From Pseudomonas schmalbachii (GTDB lineage Bacteria > Pseudomonadota > Gammaproteobacteria > Pseudomonadales > Pseudomonadaceae), in assembly GCF_017589465.1 (NCBI RefSeq), contig NZ_JAELYA010000001.1, forward strand, positions 248,001 to 312,000: 64,000 nucleotides of DNA. The letters are read 5' to 3'. The translations under genes and the position numbers were made by a program. Shown here one piece after another: positions 35,364 to 45,099 of this stretch; positions within the stretch are counted from its first letter, which is position 1, and each line of letters starts with the position of its first letter. A model generated the notes under the pieces. That model searched no databases. It saw only the letters and a list, made by a program, of their open reading frames with translations, and was not told where the DNA came from.

Positions 35364-36316
35364 CGCGGACTCCCGGCCAGCCGTCCCAGCTCCTGGCGCA
35401 TCTGTTCGAGCGTTCCCTCCCCCGTGCTGAACATCAGCAGCGGCACGCGGCTGCGGCGCAGCAGCGTGGCCACGTCCTTCAGGCGGCCGGAGAGGAATTC
35501 GCCGAGCGGCTTCTGCACCTGGCGGCGCTCGATCTCCAGCTCGACCTGCAGTTCCCCCTGGGTCACCAGCAGCCGCCCGCGCTCCGGCAGCTTCAGCGCC
35601 AGCGGGTCGTAGACCTGCATGGCGATCACGTCGTTGTGCGCGCTGAGCTGGCGCAGCAGGTGCAGGGTCTGCGGCCCCACTCCGGAGAAGTCGCTGATGA
35701 TGCAGATCAGGTGGTCATGGCTGGCGACACCCAGGCAGCGCCGCAGCACATGATCGAGCTGGTCGAGACCCTCGGTGTCGGGCCCGGTGGCGTTCAGCGC
35801 CTGGTTGTTGCGCACGATGGCCGCGCACAGCGCCTCGACCCGGGCGCGGCTGCGCAGCGGGCGGATGTGGTCGATGCGGCCGTCGCCGAAGACCATGCCG
35901 CCGACCCGGTCGCCGGCATGGAAGGCCATCCAGGCGGAAAGCGCGCCCAGTTCGGCCGCGGTCACCGACTTGAAGTTGCGCCGCGAGCCGAAGTACATGC
36001 TCATGCGCTGGTCCACCAGCAGCATGGTCGGGCGGTCGCGCTCCTCGGTGTAGGTACGCACGAACGGCTTGCCGAAGCGCAGCGAGGCGCGCGAGTCGAG
36101 CTGGCGCAGGTCGTCGCCGGGAATGTACTGGCGCAACTCGTCGAAGCTCAGGCCGCGTCCGCGCAGGCGCGAGGCATGGTTGCCGGAAAGCACGCTCGAC
36201 AGCGGCTGGCGCGAGACGAAGCTCAGGCCGCGCGCGTGGTGCTCCAGCGCCATCAGCTGCGGCAGCGAGGCGTAGATGAAGCCGTCCGCGACAGGCCGGT
36301 TCTCTTGCATCGGCAT
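35360..36316 (-). CDS. DUF58 domain protein
   Basis: The 318-residue cytoplasmic protein matches DUF58: RGRGLSFDELRQYIPGDDLRQLDSRASLR near 50-80 is the family hallmark, followed by a VWA-like core with an incomplete MIDAS. GAGGGGAG precedes the ATG at 36316. It starts 8 bases after the MoxR stop and overlaps the DUF4381 start. DUF58 proteins accompany MoxR ATPases and may link the ATPase to the VWA membrane proteins. Confidence 0.88.
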   Translation of the reverse strand: MPMQENRPVADGFIYASLPQLMALEHHARGLSFVSRQPLSSVLSGNHASRLRGRGLSFDELRQYIPGDDLRQLDSRASLRFGKPFVRTYTEERDRPTMLLVDQRMSMYFGSRRNFKSVTAAELGALSAWMAFHAGDRVGGMVFGDGRIDHIRPLRSRARVEALCAAIVRNNQALNATGPDTEGLDQLDHVLRRCLGVASHDHLICIISDFSGVGPQTLHLLRQLSAHNDVIAMQVYDPLALKLPERGRLLVTQGELQVELEIERRQVQKPLGEFLSGRLKDVATLLRRSRVPLLMFSTGEGTLEQMRQELGRLAGSPR

Positions 36317-36324
36317 GACTCCCC

Positions 36325-37302
<978 letters not shown>

Positions 37303-37662
37303 TGTGGTTTTCCTTGCGGTGGCCGCCGAGTCTCGAATCGATTTCCCTGCCGGTGGCGCGCCAGAGCGGTCCTGCTCCGTACAACCGTCCATGCCGAAAG
37401 AGTTTCGGTAACTGTAGACCGCATGTCCCAGCGCGCCACGGCGAATCCCGGAAGCGGCTGTCGCAAAAAGAACACTGCTGCCAGTGGGTGAAGTCCCGCT
37501 GTTTGCACAACCAAGGCCAGCATCTAGGCTGGACTACGTCAGGCACCAACTGCGGGAGAGTCGCGCGCACGCGCGACAGCTGGAGAGAGGCGGCATGCCC
37601 CACAGCACCGGCAGCAGGCGAACCCCGAGCCTCACGATCGACGGCCAAGCAAAGGAAGCGCC
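37303..37662. other. Divergent intergenic region between the MoxR operon and the FadL-like gene
   Basis: These 360 bases separate two divergent genes and must contain both promoters. A TTGCAC...TAGGCT pair near 37503-37530 is a weak sigma-70-like candidate for the plus-strand gene. No conserved open frame or repeat is seen. Confidence 0.35.
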
Positions 37663-38964
37663 ATGAAGAAGTACACTCCCCGGCCCGCACTCTCCCTCCA
37701 TCTGCCCGCACTGGCCTGCACGCTTGGCCTGGTGGCTGGAAACGCCTGGGCCGGAGGCGACCTGCTCTACGAAGCCGGCCAGGAAAGCGCCGCTCTTGCC
37801 GGTGCCGGCGCCGCCGCCCTGGCCAGCGACCCCAGCGTGCTGATGAACAACCCGGCCGGGATCACCGAGCTGCGTGGCACCCAGATAAATGCCAACGGCC
37901 AGCTGATCCTCGGCCACCTCAGGTTCTCCCGTGACGACGCCAACCAGTTCGACGGCAACGAGGGCGGCAATGCCCTGGAATACCTGCCCGGCGCCAGCCT
38001 GTTCATCAGCCACCAGATCGACGACCGCTCGGCCGTCGGCTTCGGCATGTACGGCAACTTCGGCCTGGCGCTGGACTATGACGACGACTGGGCCGGCCGC
38101 TACTTCACCCAGGAAGCGGCGATCATCGGCATCTCCTTCCAGCCGACCATCGCCCACAAGTTCACCGACGACCTGTCCATCGGCTTCGGTCCGCGCATCA
38201 TGCTCGGCTACTACCGCACCGAAGTGGGCATCGACAACAACCTGCTGGGCCTGCGCGACACCCCGGACGGCCAGCTGGAATTCAAGGACACCGATACCGC
38301 GGCCGGCTTCAACATCGGCCTGCTTTACCGGGTCAACGACCGCACCAGCATCGGCCTCGCCTACACCAGCAAGATCGACCTGGAATTCAGCGACAGCCCG
38401 GACGTGGACGGCGTCACCAATCCGATTATCAACCTCGCCCTGCGCCGCGCCGACGTCGACAAGCTGGAACTGGACGTGACGGTTCCACAGACCGTGATGT
38501 TCAGTGTCGCCCACGATCTCGACGCGCAATGGAAGCTGCTCGGCAGCCTCGGCTGGCAGGACTGGAGCGAGTTCGGCCAGATTGGCGTCGAGGTCGACGC
38601 GGACGCCGTCGATGTCAGCCGCACCGTCGACCGCCAGTACAAGGACACCTGGCACGCGTCCCTCGGCGCGCAGTACCAGTCCTCGCCCCGCCTGCGCTGG
38701 AGCATGGGCGTGGGCTACGACAGCTCGGCGGTGGACGACGATGACCGTACCGTGGACAACCCGATGGGCGAGGCCTGGCGCCTGGCGGCCGGGGTCAACT
38801 ATGCCCTCGACGACGGCCTGGACCTGCACTTCGCCTACACTCTGGTCTGGCTGGGCGACATGGACGTGGACCAGACCAAGGCGCGCTCCGGCACCACTCT
38901 TTCCGGCACCTACGACAACGCCATGCTGCACATCCTGGGTGGCGGCGCGACCTGGCGCTTCTGA
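37663..38964 (+). CDS. OmpP1/FadL-family outer-membrane transporter
   Basis: The 433-residue protein has a signal peptide (1-30, AWA) and the FadL hallmarks: the N-terminal GAGAAALASDPSVLMNNPAG hatch segment and beta-barrel repeats ending in a C-terminal Phe. FadL-type proteins bring long-chain fatty acids and other hydrophobic molecules across the outer membrane by lateral diffusion. AAAGGAAG precedes the ATG. The DUF3313 lipoprotein gene follows after 82 bases. Confidence 0.9.
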   Translation: MKKYTPRPALSLHLPALACTLGLVAGNAWAGGDLLYEAGQESAALAGAGAAALASDPSVLMNNPAGITELRGTQINANGQLILGHLRFSRDDANQFDGNEGGNALEYLPGASLFISHQIDDRSAVGFGMYGNFGLALDYDDDWAGRYFTQEAAIIGISFQPTIAHKFTDDLSIGFGPRIMLGYYRTEVGIDNNLLGLRDTPDGQLEFKDTDTAAGFNIGLLYRVNDRTSIGLAYTSKIDLEFSDSPDVDGVTNPIINLALRRADVDKLELDVTVPQTVMFSVAHDLDAQWKLLGSLGWQDWSEFGQIGVEVDADAVDVSRTVDRQYKDTWHASLGAQYQSSPRLRWSMGVGYDSSAVDDDDRTVDNPMGEAWRLAAGVNYALDDGLDLHFAYTLVWLGDMDVDQTKARSGTTLSGTYDNAMLHILGGGATWRF

Positions 38965-39046
38965 GGCCAGGCCGCCGCCCCTCGGCACCGATTCATCAAC
39001 AGCACTGCCATCACCTACTGCAGAACCACCCATCAGGAGAAACTCG

Positions 39047-39718
39047 ATGAAGTTGAAGTCGTTAGCGGTATCGCTGTGCCTGGCGTCCCTCGCGCTATCC
39101 GGCTGCGCGAGCAAGTACGTCCAGCCCGAGCAGTATTCCGGCTTCCTCAAGGACTACAGCGCACTGAAGGAAGAAAAGTCGCCGTCAGGGGCACCAGTCA
39201 TGCGCTGGATTCAGCCTGGCGTGGATTCCAGCCGCTTCACCAGCGTCTACGTCGAACCCAGCCAGTTCTACCCGCAGCCGCAGCCCACCGAGAAGATCCC
39301 GGCGAGCACGCTGCAGGGCATCACCCAATACTATGACCAGGCGCTGCAGACGCAGCTCTCCAAGGCCCTGCCGCTGGCCAGCGCCCCCGGCCCGGGCGTG
39401 CTGGTGGTGCGCCCGGCGATCACCGCCGTCAGCGCTTCGACCCAGGGCCTGCAGCCCTACGAGGTGATCCCGATAGCCCTGGTGGCCGCCGGCGTCAGCG
39501 CCGCCACCGGCATCCGCGACCAGGACACCAGCATCGCCACCGAAGCGGCCTTCCTCGACGGCGGCAACAACCAGGTGGTGGCCGAGGTGGTCCGCAAGGG
39601 CGCCGGCGCGGAACTGGAGAACTCCTCCCAGGTCATGCAGCCCGCGGACGCCCGCGCCGTGCTCGATGGCTGGGCGGCGGACATGCTCAAGTCCTTCCAG
39701 ACGCTCAAGAGCAACTGA
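39047..39718 (+). CDS. DUF3313 family lipoprotein
   Basis: The 223-residue protein has a lipoprotein signal with lipobox LSGC (Cys20) and matches DUF3313. The residue after Cys is Ala, so outer-membrane sorting is expected. The ATG at 39047 has AGGAGA upstream; the frame is open from 38504 but overlaps the FadL-like gene. Its last 116 bases (39603-39718) are repeated almost exactly at 43595-43710, on the far side of the island, so this 3' end may have been replaced or duplicated when the island arrived. Confidence 0.85.
   Translation: MKLKSLAVSLCLASLALSGCASKYVQPEQYSGFLKDYSALKEEKSPSGAPVMRWIQPGVDSSRFTSVYVEPSQFYPQPQPTEKIPASTLQGITQYYDQALQTQLSKALPLASAPGPGVLVVRPAITAVSASTQGLQPYEVIPIALVAAGVSAATGIRDQDTSIATEAAFLDGGNNQVVAEVVRKGAGAELENSSQVMQPADARAVLDGWAADMLKSFQTLKSN
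39603..39718 (+). repeat. Direct repeat, copy 1: 3' end of the DUF3313 gene
   Basis: The 116 bases match 43595-43710 with two differences (TCCTTCC for TCATTCC, and AAC for AAT before the stop). Similarity continues past the stop at a lower level, including the hairpin. The two copies are 3,992 bases apart and bracket the island. Confidence 0.93.
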
Positions 39719-39725
39719 CGCCAGC

Positions 39726-39757
39726 GCGCTCGGGTGGCCTGCCGCGCACCCGAGCGC
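39726..39757 (+). terminator. Hairpin after the DUF3313 gene
   Basis: A perfect 11-bp stem (GCGCTCGGGTG / CACCCGAGCGC) starts 8 bases after the stop. It has no T-run, so termination would rest on stem strength. A degenerate version follows the second copy of the gene end near 43720-43747. Confidence 0.55.
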
Positions 39758-39850
39758 CGCTGTCGATGCTCCGCCCGTAGACTCCAGTCTCGTCCTCGCT
39801 GCCCTGCAAGAACCACCATCAGGCTCCATTCCTGTCGTGGGCGTATTTTA

Positions 39851-40500
39851 TCAATCCGGGATATACCCCCGACGGCAGTCCCGTGAGGCCAGCATGGGAA
39901 CCGCTGTGACGGTGGTGGCGCCGTCCTTCTGGCTGGAGCTGTTCAGCGGGCCGCCGACAGCGTAGTCGAAGGTCAGGGTGCGCTTGGAATTGCCGCTGGC
40001 GACACCGTCCCATTCCAGCTGCTGGGTGGCCTGGTTGATGTCGTTGTAGGTGCTGGTACGGGTGAAGGCCGTTGTGCCGCTGCTGTTGTACTCGGTGTAA
40101 GCACTGACCCGGCCCAGCGCATCGTTGACGCGCCGCGCACGCAGCACCCCGTCGATGCGGGTGTCTTCCAGATAGCCGTCGGCGGTGTAGGTGTAGTCCT
40201 CGCGGTGGCCGTCACTGCCATAGACCGCCGAAACCCGTTCGGAGGCGGCGTTGTAGCTGAGCTGCACACCGCTGCTGCCCTTGACGATGCTCACCGTTGC
40301 GTCGCCCGCCGAGGTGCCACGCACCCCGCCCGACAACTGGCCCATGCTGACCACGAAGCGGTTCATGCTGTCGTAGGCGTACCAGTAATCCCGCGTGGTA
40401 TTCGCGCCCTCGACCCCGTCGTGGTAGTAGCTCCACACCCGCCGCCGGTTGCCGACGGCATCGTACTCGTAGCGGATCTCGGCTTTCGGATCACTGCGCA
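39851..40500 (-). pseudogene. Rhs/YD-repeat fragment
   Basis: About 215 residues show the YD-repeat pattern of Rhs/wall-associated proteins: RYEYDAVGNRR, YWYAYDSMNRFV, REDYTYTADGYLEDTR, ALGRVSAYTEYN and FDYAVGG. The fragment has no start of its own, no Rhs core end (PxxxxDPxG) and no toxin tip. It runs into foreign sequence at both ends, and its upstream boundary coincides with the end of the orphan membrane protein gene at 40491. It is a relic of an Rhs-type element, not a working toxin. Confidence 0.75.
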
Positions 40501-40949
40501 CTGATCTTGCGTAAGCGCTTCTTCTTTCGGTACTTGAAGTACCCATCTAGCCATGCGGACTTAGTTACCCACATGATTTCGAAGGTATATATCGGCAGAG
40601 CACCGATTCCCATCCATATGATGCTTAGAGCATGCGGCCGAGATACCAATAGAAAGACCGAAGAGCCCAACCATAAGAGAATTGAAATAAAAAACAGGGC
40701 AAGGTAAACGGTACTACGAGAAATTTCGCGGACCAGCAGCATGTCGTCGCTGTTCAACTCCCTGAAATACTTGAGTGTTTTTCTGAAGCGTTTCCTCGCC
40801 CATAGCCGGAGCTTACCTTTAGTGCTTTGGAGCTTCCCGGTTATCCATTTGAGTACTATCGGAGTAACGAATTTCAGGATACCTGAAACTACGAGACCCC
40901 AAAAAATTGCCCACCACTCGGTTGGGTTGGTGATGAACTCCAAACTCAT
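40491..40949 (-). CDS. Orphan three-helix membrane protein in the AT-rich island
   Basis: The 152-residue protein is not recognised. It has three hydrophobic segments (about 12-35, 85-108, 113-134), an arginine/lysine-rich loop between the first two and a very basic tail. The ATG at 40949 has a weak GGGATAGG upstream; a TTG at 41021 would add 24 residues. Base composition is clearly more AT-rich than the flanking genes. The gene ends 9 bases inside the Rhs fragment on the same strand, so it may be an immunity or accessory gene of a former Rhs locus. That is inference. Confidence 0.55.
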   Translation of the reverse strand: MSLEFITNPTEWWAIFWGLVVSGILKFVTPIVLKWITGKLQSTKGKLRLWARKRFRKTLKYFRELNSDDMLLVREISRSTVYLALFFISILLWLGSSVFLLVSRPHALSIIWMGIGALPIYTFEIMWVTKSAWLDGYFKYRKKKRLRKISAQ

Positions 40950-41081
40950 AAATTTGCCTATCCCTTTAGCTGGTGCCTTCAAACCCTGGGGGGAATTGTT
41001 CTGGTTAATAGCCTCTCGCAAATCTCATCCAACTACTGGTCACCGACTGAGCGGTCGGTGACCATGGCGCGGGCATCCCAA

Positions 41082-41837
41082 TTACTGCCAACCTGGCGGC
41101 GGCTTGGGTGGGCTGTAGCGCGGGTCAGGATATTGCACGCCTCGCGCTTTGAGCATTTCAATTACTTTATCTTTTAAGCGCTGCGCTTCAGAATCAGGAG
41201 GAACAACACGACTCTGTAGGTCAAAAGCTAAATCCTGGAGATTGTCATGTAAACCATGCTCCAAAAAATAAACTATTAAATCAAATTCGGCCATACCAAC
41301 CGCAACATTTGCGGGCGTATCACCATCTGCGCGGGCAATATTTACATCCGCGCCTCGCTCAACTAGCAACTCAACACAGTCCCGACAAAAAGACATGACG
41401 GCCTTGTGCAATAAACTATCGCCTTGTGGCCCTAATAAATTTGGATCACCTTTGTAGCGAAGCAAGATATCTAGTAAATCTACCCGACCAGCATCGACAG
41501 CGAGATACAGTGCAGAAGCATGGTGTTTTTCATCGCGATAATTTGGATTAGCCCCTTCCTGCAGAAGCTTCTCAGTGGCTCGAACATTACGCAAGTAGAC
41601 TTGCCAGATCAGCGGTGTAATTCCTTCTTTACCAACAGCATTTACATTGGCCCCAGCCTTTATTTGCGCATCAACCTCCTTGAAGTCCCCATTGCTCGCA
41701 GCTTCAACCATCTGCACTACTCGGGGGTCATCAAAAGCATCCCGAGACGTCATCCCGCCCACCTCACGACTAGCGGCACAGCTGTTCATTATGGATAGCG
41801 TTAACATAAGTATGAGCAACCTATAGAATTTAGACAT
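41082..41837 (-). CDS. Exported ankyrin-repeat protein 1
   Basis: The 251-residue protein has a lipoprotein-like leader (LTLSIMNSC, Cys19, an imperfect lipobox) and about four ankyrin repeats (about 38-190), seen from phrases such as GANVNAVGKEGITPLIW and GADVNIARADGDTPANVA. The C-terminal 60 residues end in the motif VIEMLKARGV shared with the next gene. Low GC and rare-codon use differ from the flanks. Periplasmic ankyrin proteins are known as immunity proteins for secreted effectors, a plausible role here. Confidence 0.78.
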   Translation of the reverse strand: MSKFYRLLILMLTLSIMNSCAASREVGGMTSRDAFDDPRVVQMVEAASNGDFKEVDAQIKAGANVNAVGKEGITPLIWQVYLRNVRATEKLLQEGANPNYRDEKHHASALYLAVDAGRVDLLDILLRYKGDPNLLGPQGDSLLHKAVMSFCRDCVELLVERGADVNIARADGDTPANVAVGMAEFDLIVYFLEHGLHDNLQDLAFDLQSRVVPPDSEAQRLKDKVIEMLKARGVQYPDPRYSPPKPPPGWQ

Positions 41838-41870
41838 GTTTAATCCATAACTTAAGACCCAGAACTGATT

Positions 41871-41902
41871 TTAGAGTAGAGAAAATAAATCCACCCTTTT
41901 TC
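41871..41902. repeat. Degenerate copy of the transposase-associated repeat
   Basis: The sequence TTAGAGTAGAGAAAATAAATCC followed by ACCC and T-run matches the flank repeats of the transposase (43558-43588; inverted at 42761-42787) with a few differences. A partial echo (GATAAGTCCGCC plus T-run) follows near 41905. It lies between the two ankyrin genes. Confidence 0.65.
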
Positions 41903-41944
41903 TCTTATAAAGATAAGTCCGCCTTTTTCTCCTGCGGTCATTTA

Positions 41945-42718
41945 TTATTTGCAATTCCCTTCAATACGTCGCTCATCACCAGGTGGATAGCATGGAGTGT
42001 ACACAGGGAAAGTAACTCCTCGTTTCTTAAGCATTTCAATCACTATATTTTTCCAGTATTTCTTATCAGTCTCGGTAACTTGCCGAATTTCGACTGCCCT
42101 GGCCAAGTGCTGTAAGTTGTAGTCATAACCATTATCTAGAAGGTAAGCCGTAATTTCAAAATTGCCCGTCACCATAAAAGCAAGAGCCGCAGCGTTTAGC
42201 TCATAGGAATCATGAGCATTAACATCAGCCCCGGCAGAAACGAGAATTTTTACATTCGATAACCTACCTTGCGCTGCAGCTCTTGAAAGAGGTCGATCCT
42301 CAATTTTTCCTGTATCGTTTGAGTTCGGATTTCCACCATGGCTTAATAATAAGCTTAGTTGTTCCGGATTATCACCGCCGGCAGCCCAAACCAACGGGGA
42401 CACACCGCCGACCGTCTTTTGATTTGGATTGGCGCCAGCTTTAAGCAAAGCTTCCATTCCAGCCAAGTTATTAGCATGCTGAACCCACAACAATGGGGTA
42501 GTGCCTTTATCCCCAATGGCATTTACGTTAACCCCTTGAGCTACCAAGCCAGCAACTTTTTCGATTTTTCCCACCATTGCCGCCTCAATTAACTCCACCA
42601 AATTGGGGTCCGAAAATTCATCGTCTAAAGCCTGCCCACCTATTTGCATTGCACTATATGCATTAAAGCTCATAATTATTCCTAAGATAATACCTGACAG
42701 CCTTATGGAACCCCACAT
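41945..42718 (-). CDS. Exported ankyrin-repeat protein 2
   Basis: The 257-residue protein has a Sec-type leader (1-23, AYSA) and about four ankyrin repeats (about 40-195; GVNVNAIGDKGTTPLLW, GANPNQK, GADVNAHDSYE). It is a paralogue of the gene at 41082-41837: both have the LVELIEAA/VVQMVEAA start, the VNAxGxxGxTPLxW repeat and a VIEMLKxRGV tail. The pair probably arose by duplication. AT-rich composition. No toxin gene is beside it. Confidence 0.8.
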   Translation of the reverse strand: MWGSIRLSGIILGIIMSFNAYSAMQIGGQALDDEFSDPNLVELIEAAMVGKIEKVAGLVAQGVNVNAIGDKGTTPLLWVQHANNLAGMEALLKAGANPNQKTVGGVSPLVWAAGGDNPEQLSLLLSHGGNPNSNDTGKIEDRPLSRAAAQGRLSNVKILVSAGADVNAHDSYELNAAALAFMVTGNFEITAYLLDNGYDYNLQHLARAVEIRQVTETDKKYWKNIVIEMLKKRGVTFPVYTPCYPPGDERRIEGNCK

Positions 42719-42760
42719 ACAAACCTCTCAAACATATAAATAAGTAAATAAGCAAGAAAT

Positions 42761-42787
42761 AAGGGGACAGATTTATTTTTCTACTCT
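42761..42787. repeat. Transposase-flanking inverted repeat, left copy
   Basis: AAGGGGACAGATTTATTTTTCTACTCT is the inverted match of the right copy at 43558-43588. The transposase TAG stop (42781-42783 on the minus strand) falls within it. Confidence 0.88.
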
Positions 42788-43467
42788 ATTTTGGGTCTGC
42801 CCGGCCCTCTTCGCTCAATACGCAACCCTATCAAGCTCTCCACCTCAGCCACAAACCGCGAATTACCTGTCAACTGTCCCCTTTGCAAAGCCTCACGAAT
42901 CAGGCTCAACTCTCCATCGTCGACAGATTGCCCCAGATAAGCGCAATAGCGGCTGCGGCGCTCGTCATCCGTATCGCCCAATGCGTCGAAACAAGGATCG
43001 CCATCCAGCCAACTCGGTTCCGACCCTAACCGTTGCGCATAACTCGACCAGGGGTAGTCTGCTGCTCGGGCAACCAACCGGGCCCGCACGGGGTTCAGCT
43101 CGATGTATCGACTGCATGCCAGCAGGTAGGTGTCCGACTGGACAACGCTGGACTTGAAGCGGCTTTCCCACAAGGTGCCGCTGCGACCCTCTAGGCGGTT
43201 GCGGTAGCGCGTCATCCGGGCGGCCAGGGCCTTCATCAACTGGCTTAAACCGGCGAGAGAGTCGCCCGGTGCCAGCAGCAGATGGACGTGGTTGGTCATC
43301 AGACAGTACGCATAGACCTTGACGCCGAAGGCATCTTTCAATTCTCGAAGGTCCAGCAAATAGCGCTCATAATCATCCCGCTCCACGAAGACCACCTGTC
43401 GATTGTGGCCGCGCTGAACGATGTGGTGCGGATAGTTGGGCAGAAGCACTCGTCCCATCCTTGGCAT
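42781..43467 (-). mobile_element. REP-associated tyrosine transposase (RAYT, Y1/TnpA_REP family)
   Basis: The 228-residue protein opens with the RAYT signature MPRxGRVLLPNYPHHIVQRGHN, has the metal-binding HUH motif HVHLLL near 59-64, the catalytic-Tyr region RYIELNPVRA near 120-130 and a basic GPGRP tail. RAYTs are single-copy domesticated relatives of IS200/IS605 transposases that process hairpin REP elements. GGAGG precedes the ATG at 43467. Inverted copies of AAGGGGACAGATTTATTTTCTACTC flank the gene closely, and one supplies its stop codon. Confidence 0.9.
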
Positions 43468-43557
43468 GTCGGCATCCCTCCTGGAGCCCCTGGAGAGTTA
43501 ATGATCAGGGAGATTGGCACACTGTGCTATCGGCCTTCTGACCTGCGAAAGCCGAAA

Positions 43558-43588
43558 TTAGAGTAGGAAAATAAATCTGTCCCCTTTT
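43558..43588. repeat. Transposase-flanking inverted repeat, right copy
   Basis: TTAGAGTAGGAAAATAAATC followed by TGTCCCCTTTT is the reverse complement of the left copy with few differences. It ends next to the second copy of the DUF3313 gene end, so the transposase unit reaches right to the island border. Confidence 0.88.
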
Positions 43589-43594
43589 CCCCCC

Positions 43595-43710
43595 CCGGCG
43601 CGGAACTGGAGAACTCCTCCCAGGTCATGCAGCCCGCGGACGCCCGCGCCGTGCTCGATGGCTGGGCGGCGGACATGCTCAAGTCATTCCAGACGCTCAA
43701 GAGCAATTGA
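43595..43710 (+). repeat. Direct repeat, copy 2: detached 3' end of a DUF3313 gene
   Basis: This 116-base segment encodes the last 38 residues and stop of the DUF3313 lipoprotein with no upstream gene. It matches 39603-39718 at 114 of 116 positions. The sequence beyond the stop is only loosely similar, while the coding part is nearly identical. Confidence 0.9.
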
Positions 43711-43978
43711 CGCAAAGGGAGTCCGGGCGGCCTGCCGTGCACCCGGGCTCCTCTCCCGCCCGTAGAGATCCAGAGCAGCAACGCTTCTTCCGCTAGCCGT
43801 AAGCATTTTGTGACAGCAAAAATAACGACCTGCGCCAGCCAGGCGACGCCGAAAAGCGGCCGGCCCCGGCGGGCAACTCATCGCTCCGCACGTAAATCAG
43901 CCAAATCTACAGCCATACTCGGAAGGACTTGCGCTTCAGACGTGAAGCCGGCCCTTCCACCCGGGACAGGACCAATAC
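43711..43978. other. Intergenic region upstream of the AraC gene
   Basis: The first 60 bases are a diverged version of the sequence after the DUF3313 stop. The rest shows no gene. A TTTTGTGACAGCAAAAAT tract near 43808-43824 is AT-rich for this genome and could be regulatory. Confidence 0.4.
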
Positions 43979-45022
43979 ATGGACAGCATTCGCGGCACCG
44001 CCTTCCTGCAGTTCGGCGAACTGCTCGCGCAGCATGGCGCGTCGATACGTGACCACCTGGCGCCCCACCGCATCAGCCTGGATGTGGTGGGCAACTACGA
44101 GAAGAAACTCCCCTACCAGAGCCTGGTGCAGATCTTCGAGGGCAGCGCGCAGGCCCTGAGAATGCCGGAATTCGGCCTGGAGCTGGCGGCCCGCCAGGGC
44201 TCCACGCTGCTCGGTCCGCTGCAGTACCTGGCCCTGTCGGCGCCGACCGTGGGCGACGGCCTGGTCGCGCTGATTCGCTACATGCGCCTCTACAGCACGG
44301 CGATCCACTACCGCCTGGAGCGCCGGCACGGCCGGGTGCTGCTGTACTTCGAGAACACCCTGCCCAACAGCCTGGAGATTCCGCAGATAGTCGAGAAATC
44401 GGTCCTGCAGGCCAGACTGATAGTCGCCGAACTGCTCGGCGCCCCTTTCCACCCGAGGACCGTATTGCTCCGCCACCAGCCCCAGGCCAGCCAGGCGGTC
44501 TACCAGCGCTATTTCGGCTGCCCGGTGCTGTTCCAGCAGGAGCACAACGCCATCGAGATGACCCCGGAGGACCTGCAGCGCCCCTGCGCCCAGCATGACG
44601 CCATGCTCCACAGCATCGTGCGTTTCTACCTGGAGGCCCACTGCATCCCCGATGGCCTGCAGGCCGAGGTCAGGCAACAGATCCAGGCGCTGTTGCCAAG
44701 GCAGCGCTGCAACCTGGAACAGGTCGCCCAGATCCTCGGCCTGCATGCCAGGACCCTGCAGCGGCGCCTGGCCAGCGACGGTGTCGACTTCGAGCAGCAG
44801 GTGGACCAGGTCCGCCGGAGGCAGGCCGAACAACTGCTGCGGCATTCGTCGCTGAGCGTCGCGCAGATCGCCAGTGAACTCGGCTACCTGCGCCCCGCCT
44901 CGTTCTGCCGGGCACACCAGCGCTGGTTCGCCATGACTCCGCTGGAACACCGCAGGCTGCATGGCCAGGGTGGCGCCAACATGGCGGCGGACGACGACCG
45001 CCAGCATCCGGACGACGACTGA
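43979..45022 (+). CDS. AraC-family regulator
   Basis: The 347-residue protein has an N-terminal Arabinose_bd-type domain (about 20-200) and a C-terminal AraC DNA-binding domain (about 232-328) with LEQVAQILGLHARTLQRRL and LSVAQIASELGYLRPASFCRAHQRW. The tail is rich in Asp and His. AGGA lies upstream of the ATG. It is convergent with the mechanosensitive-channel gene; no obvious target lies beside it, so its regulon cannot be inferred from context. Confidence 0.88.
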   Translation: MDSIRGTAFLQFGELLAQHGASIRDHLAPHRISLDVVGNYEKKLPYQSLVQIFEGSAQALRMPEFGLELAARQGSTLLGPLQYLALSAPTVGDGLVALIRYMRLYSTAIHYRLERRHGRVLLYFENTLPNSLEIPQIVEKSVLQARLIVAELLGAPFHPRTVLLRHQPQASQAVYQRYFGCPVLFQQEHNAIEMTPEDLQRPCAQHDAMLHSIVRFYLEAHCIPDGLQAEVRQQIQALLPRQRCNLEQVAQILGLHARTLQRRLASDGVDFEQQVDQVRRRQAEQLLRHSSLSVAQIASELGYLRPASFCRAHQRWFAMTPLEHRRLHGQGGANMAADDDRQHPDDD

Positions 45023-45099
45023 CGAGTTCGCGCGAACCCCTCATATGACGGATGTGAACGACATGTCCGGCGCTGCCACGGAGAACGGAGCGAACCCGC

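Noticed and set aside
39851-40546. Active Rhs toxin gene
   Set aside because: The fragment lacks a start region, core end and toxin tip. It is too short for an Rhs protein.
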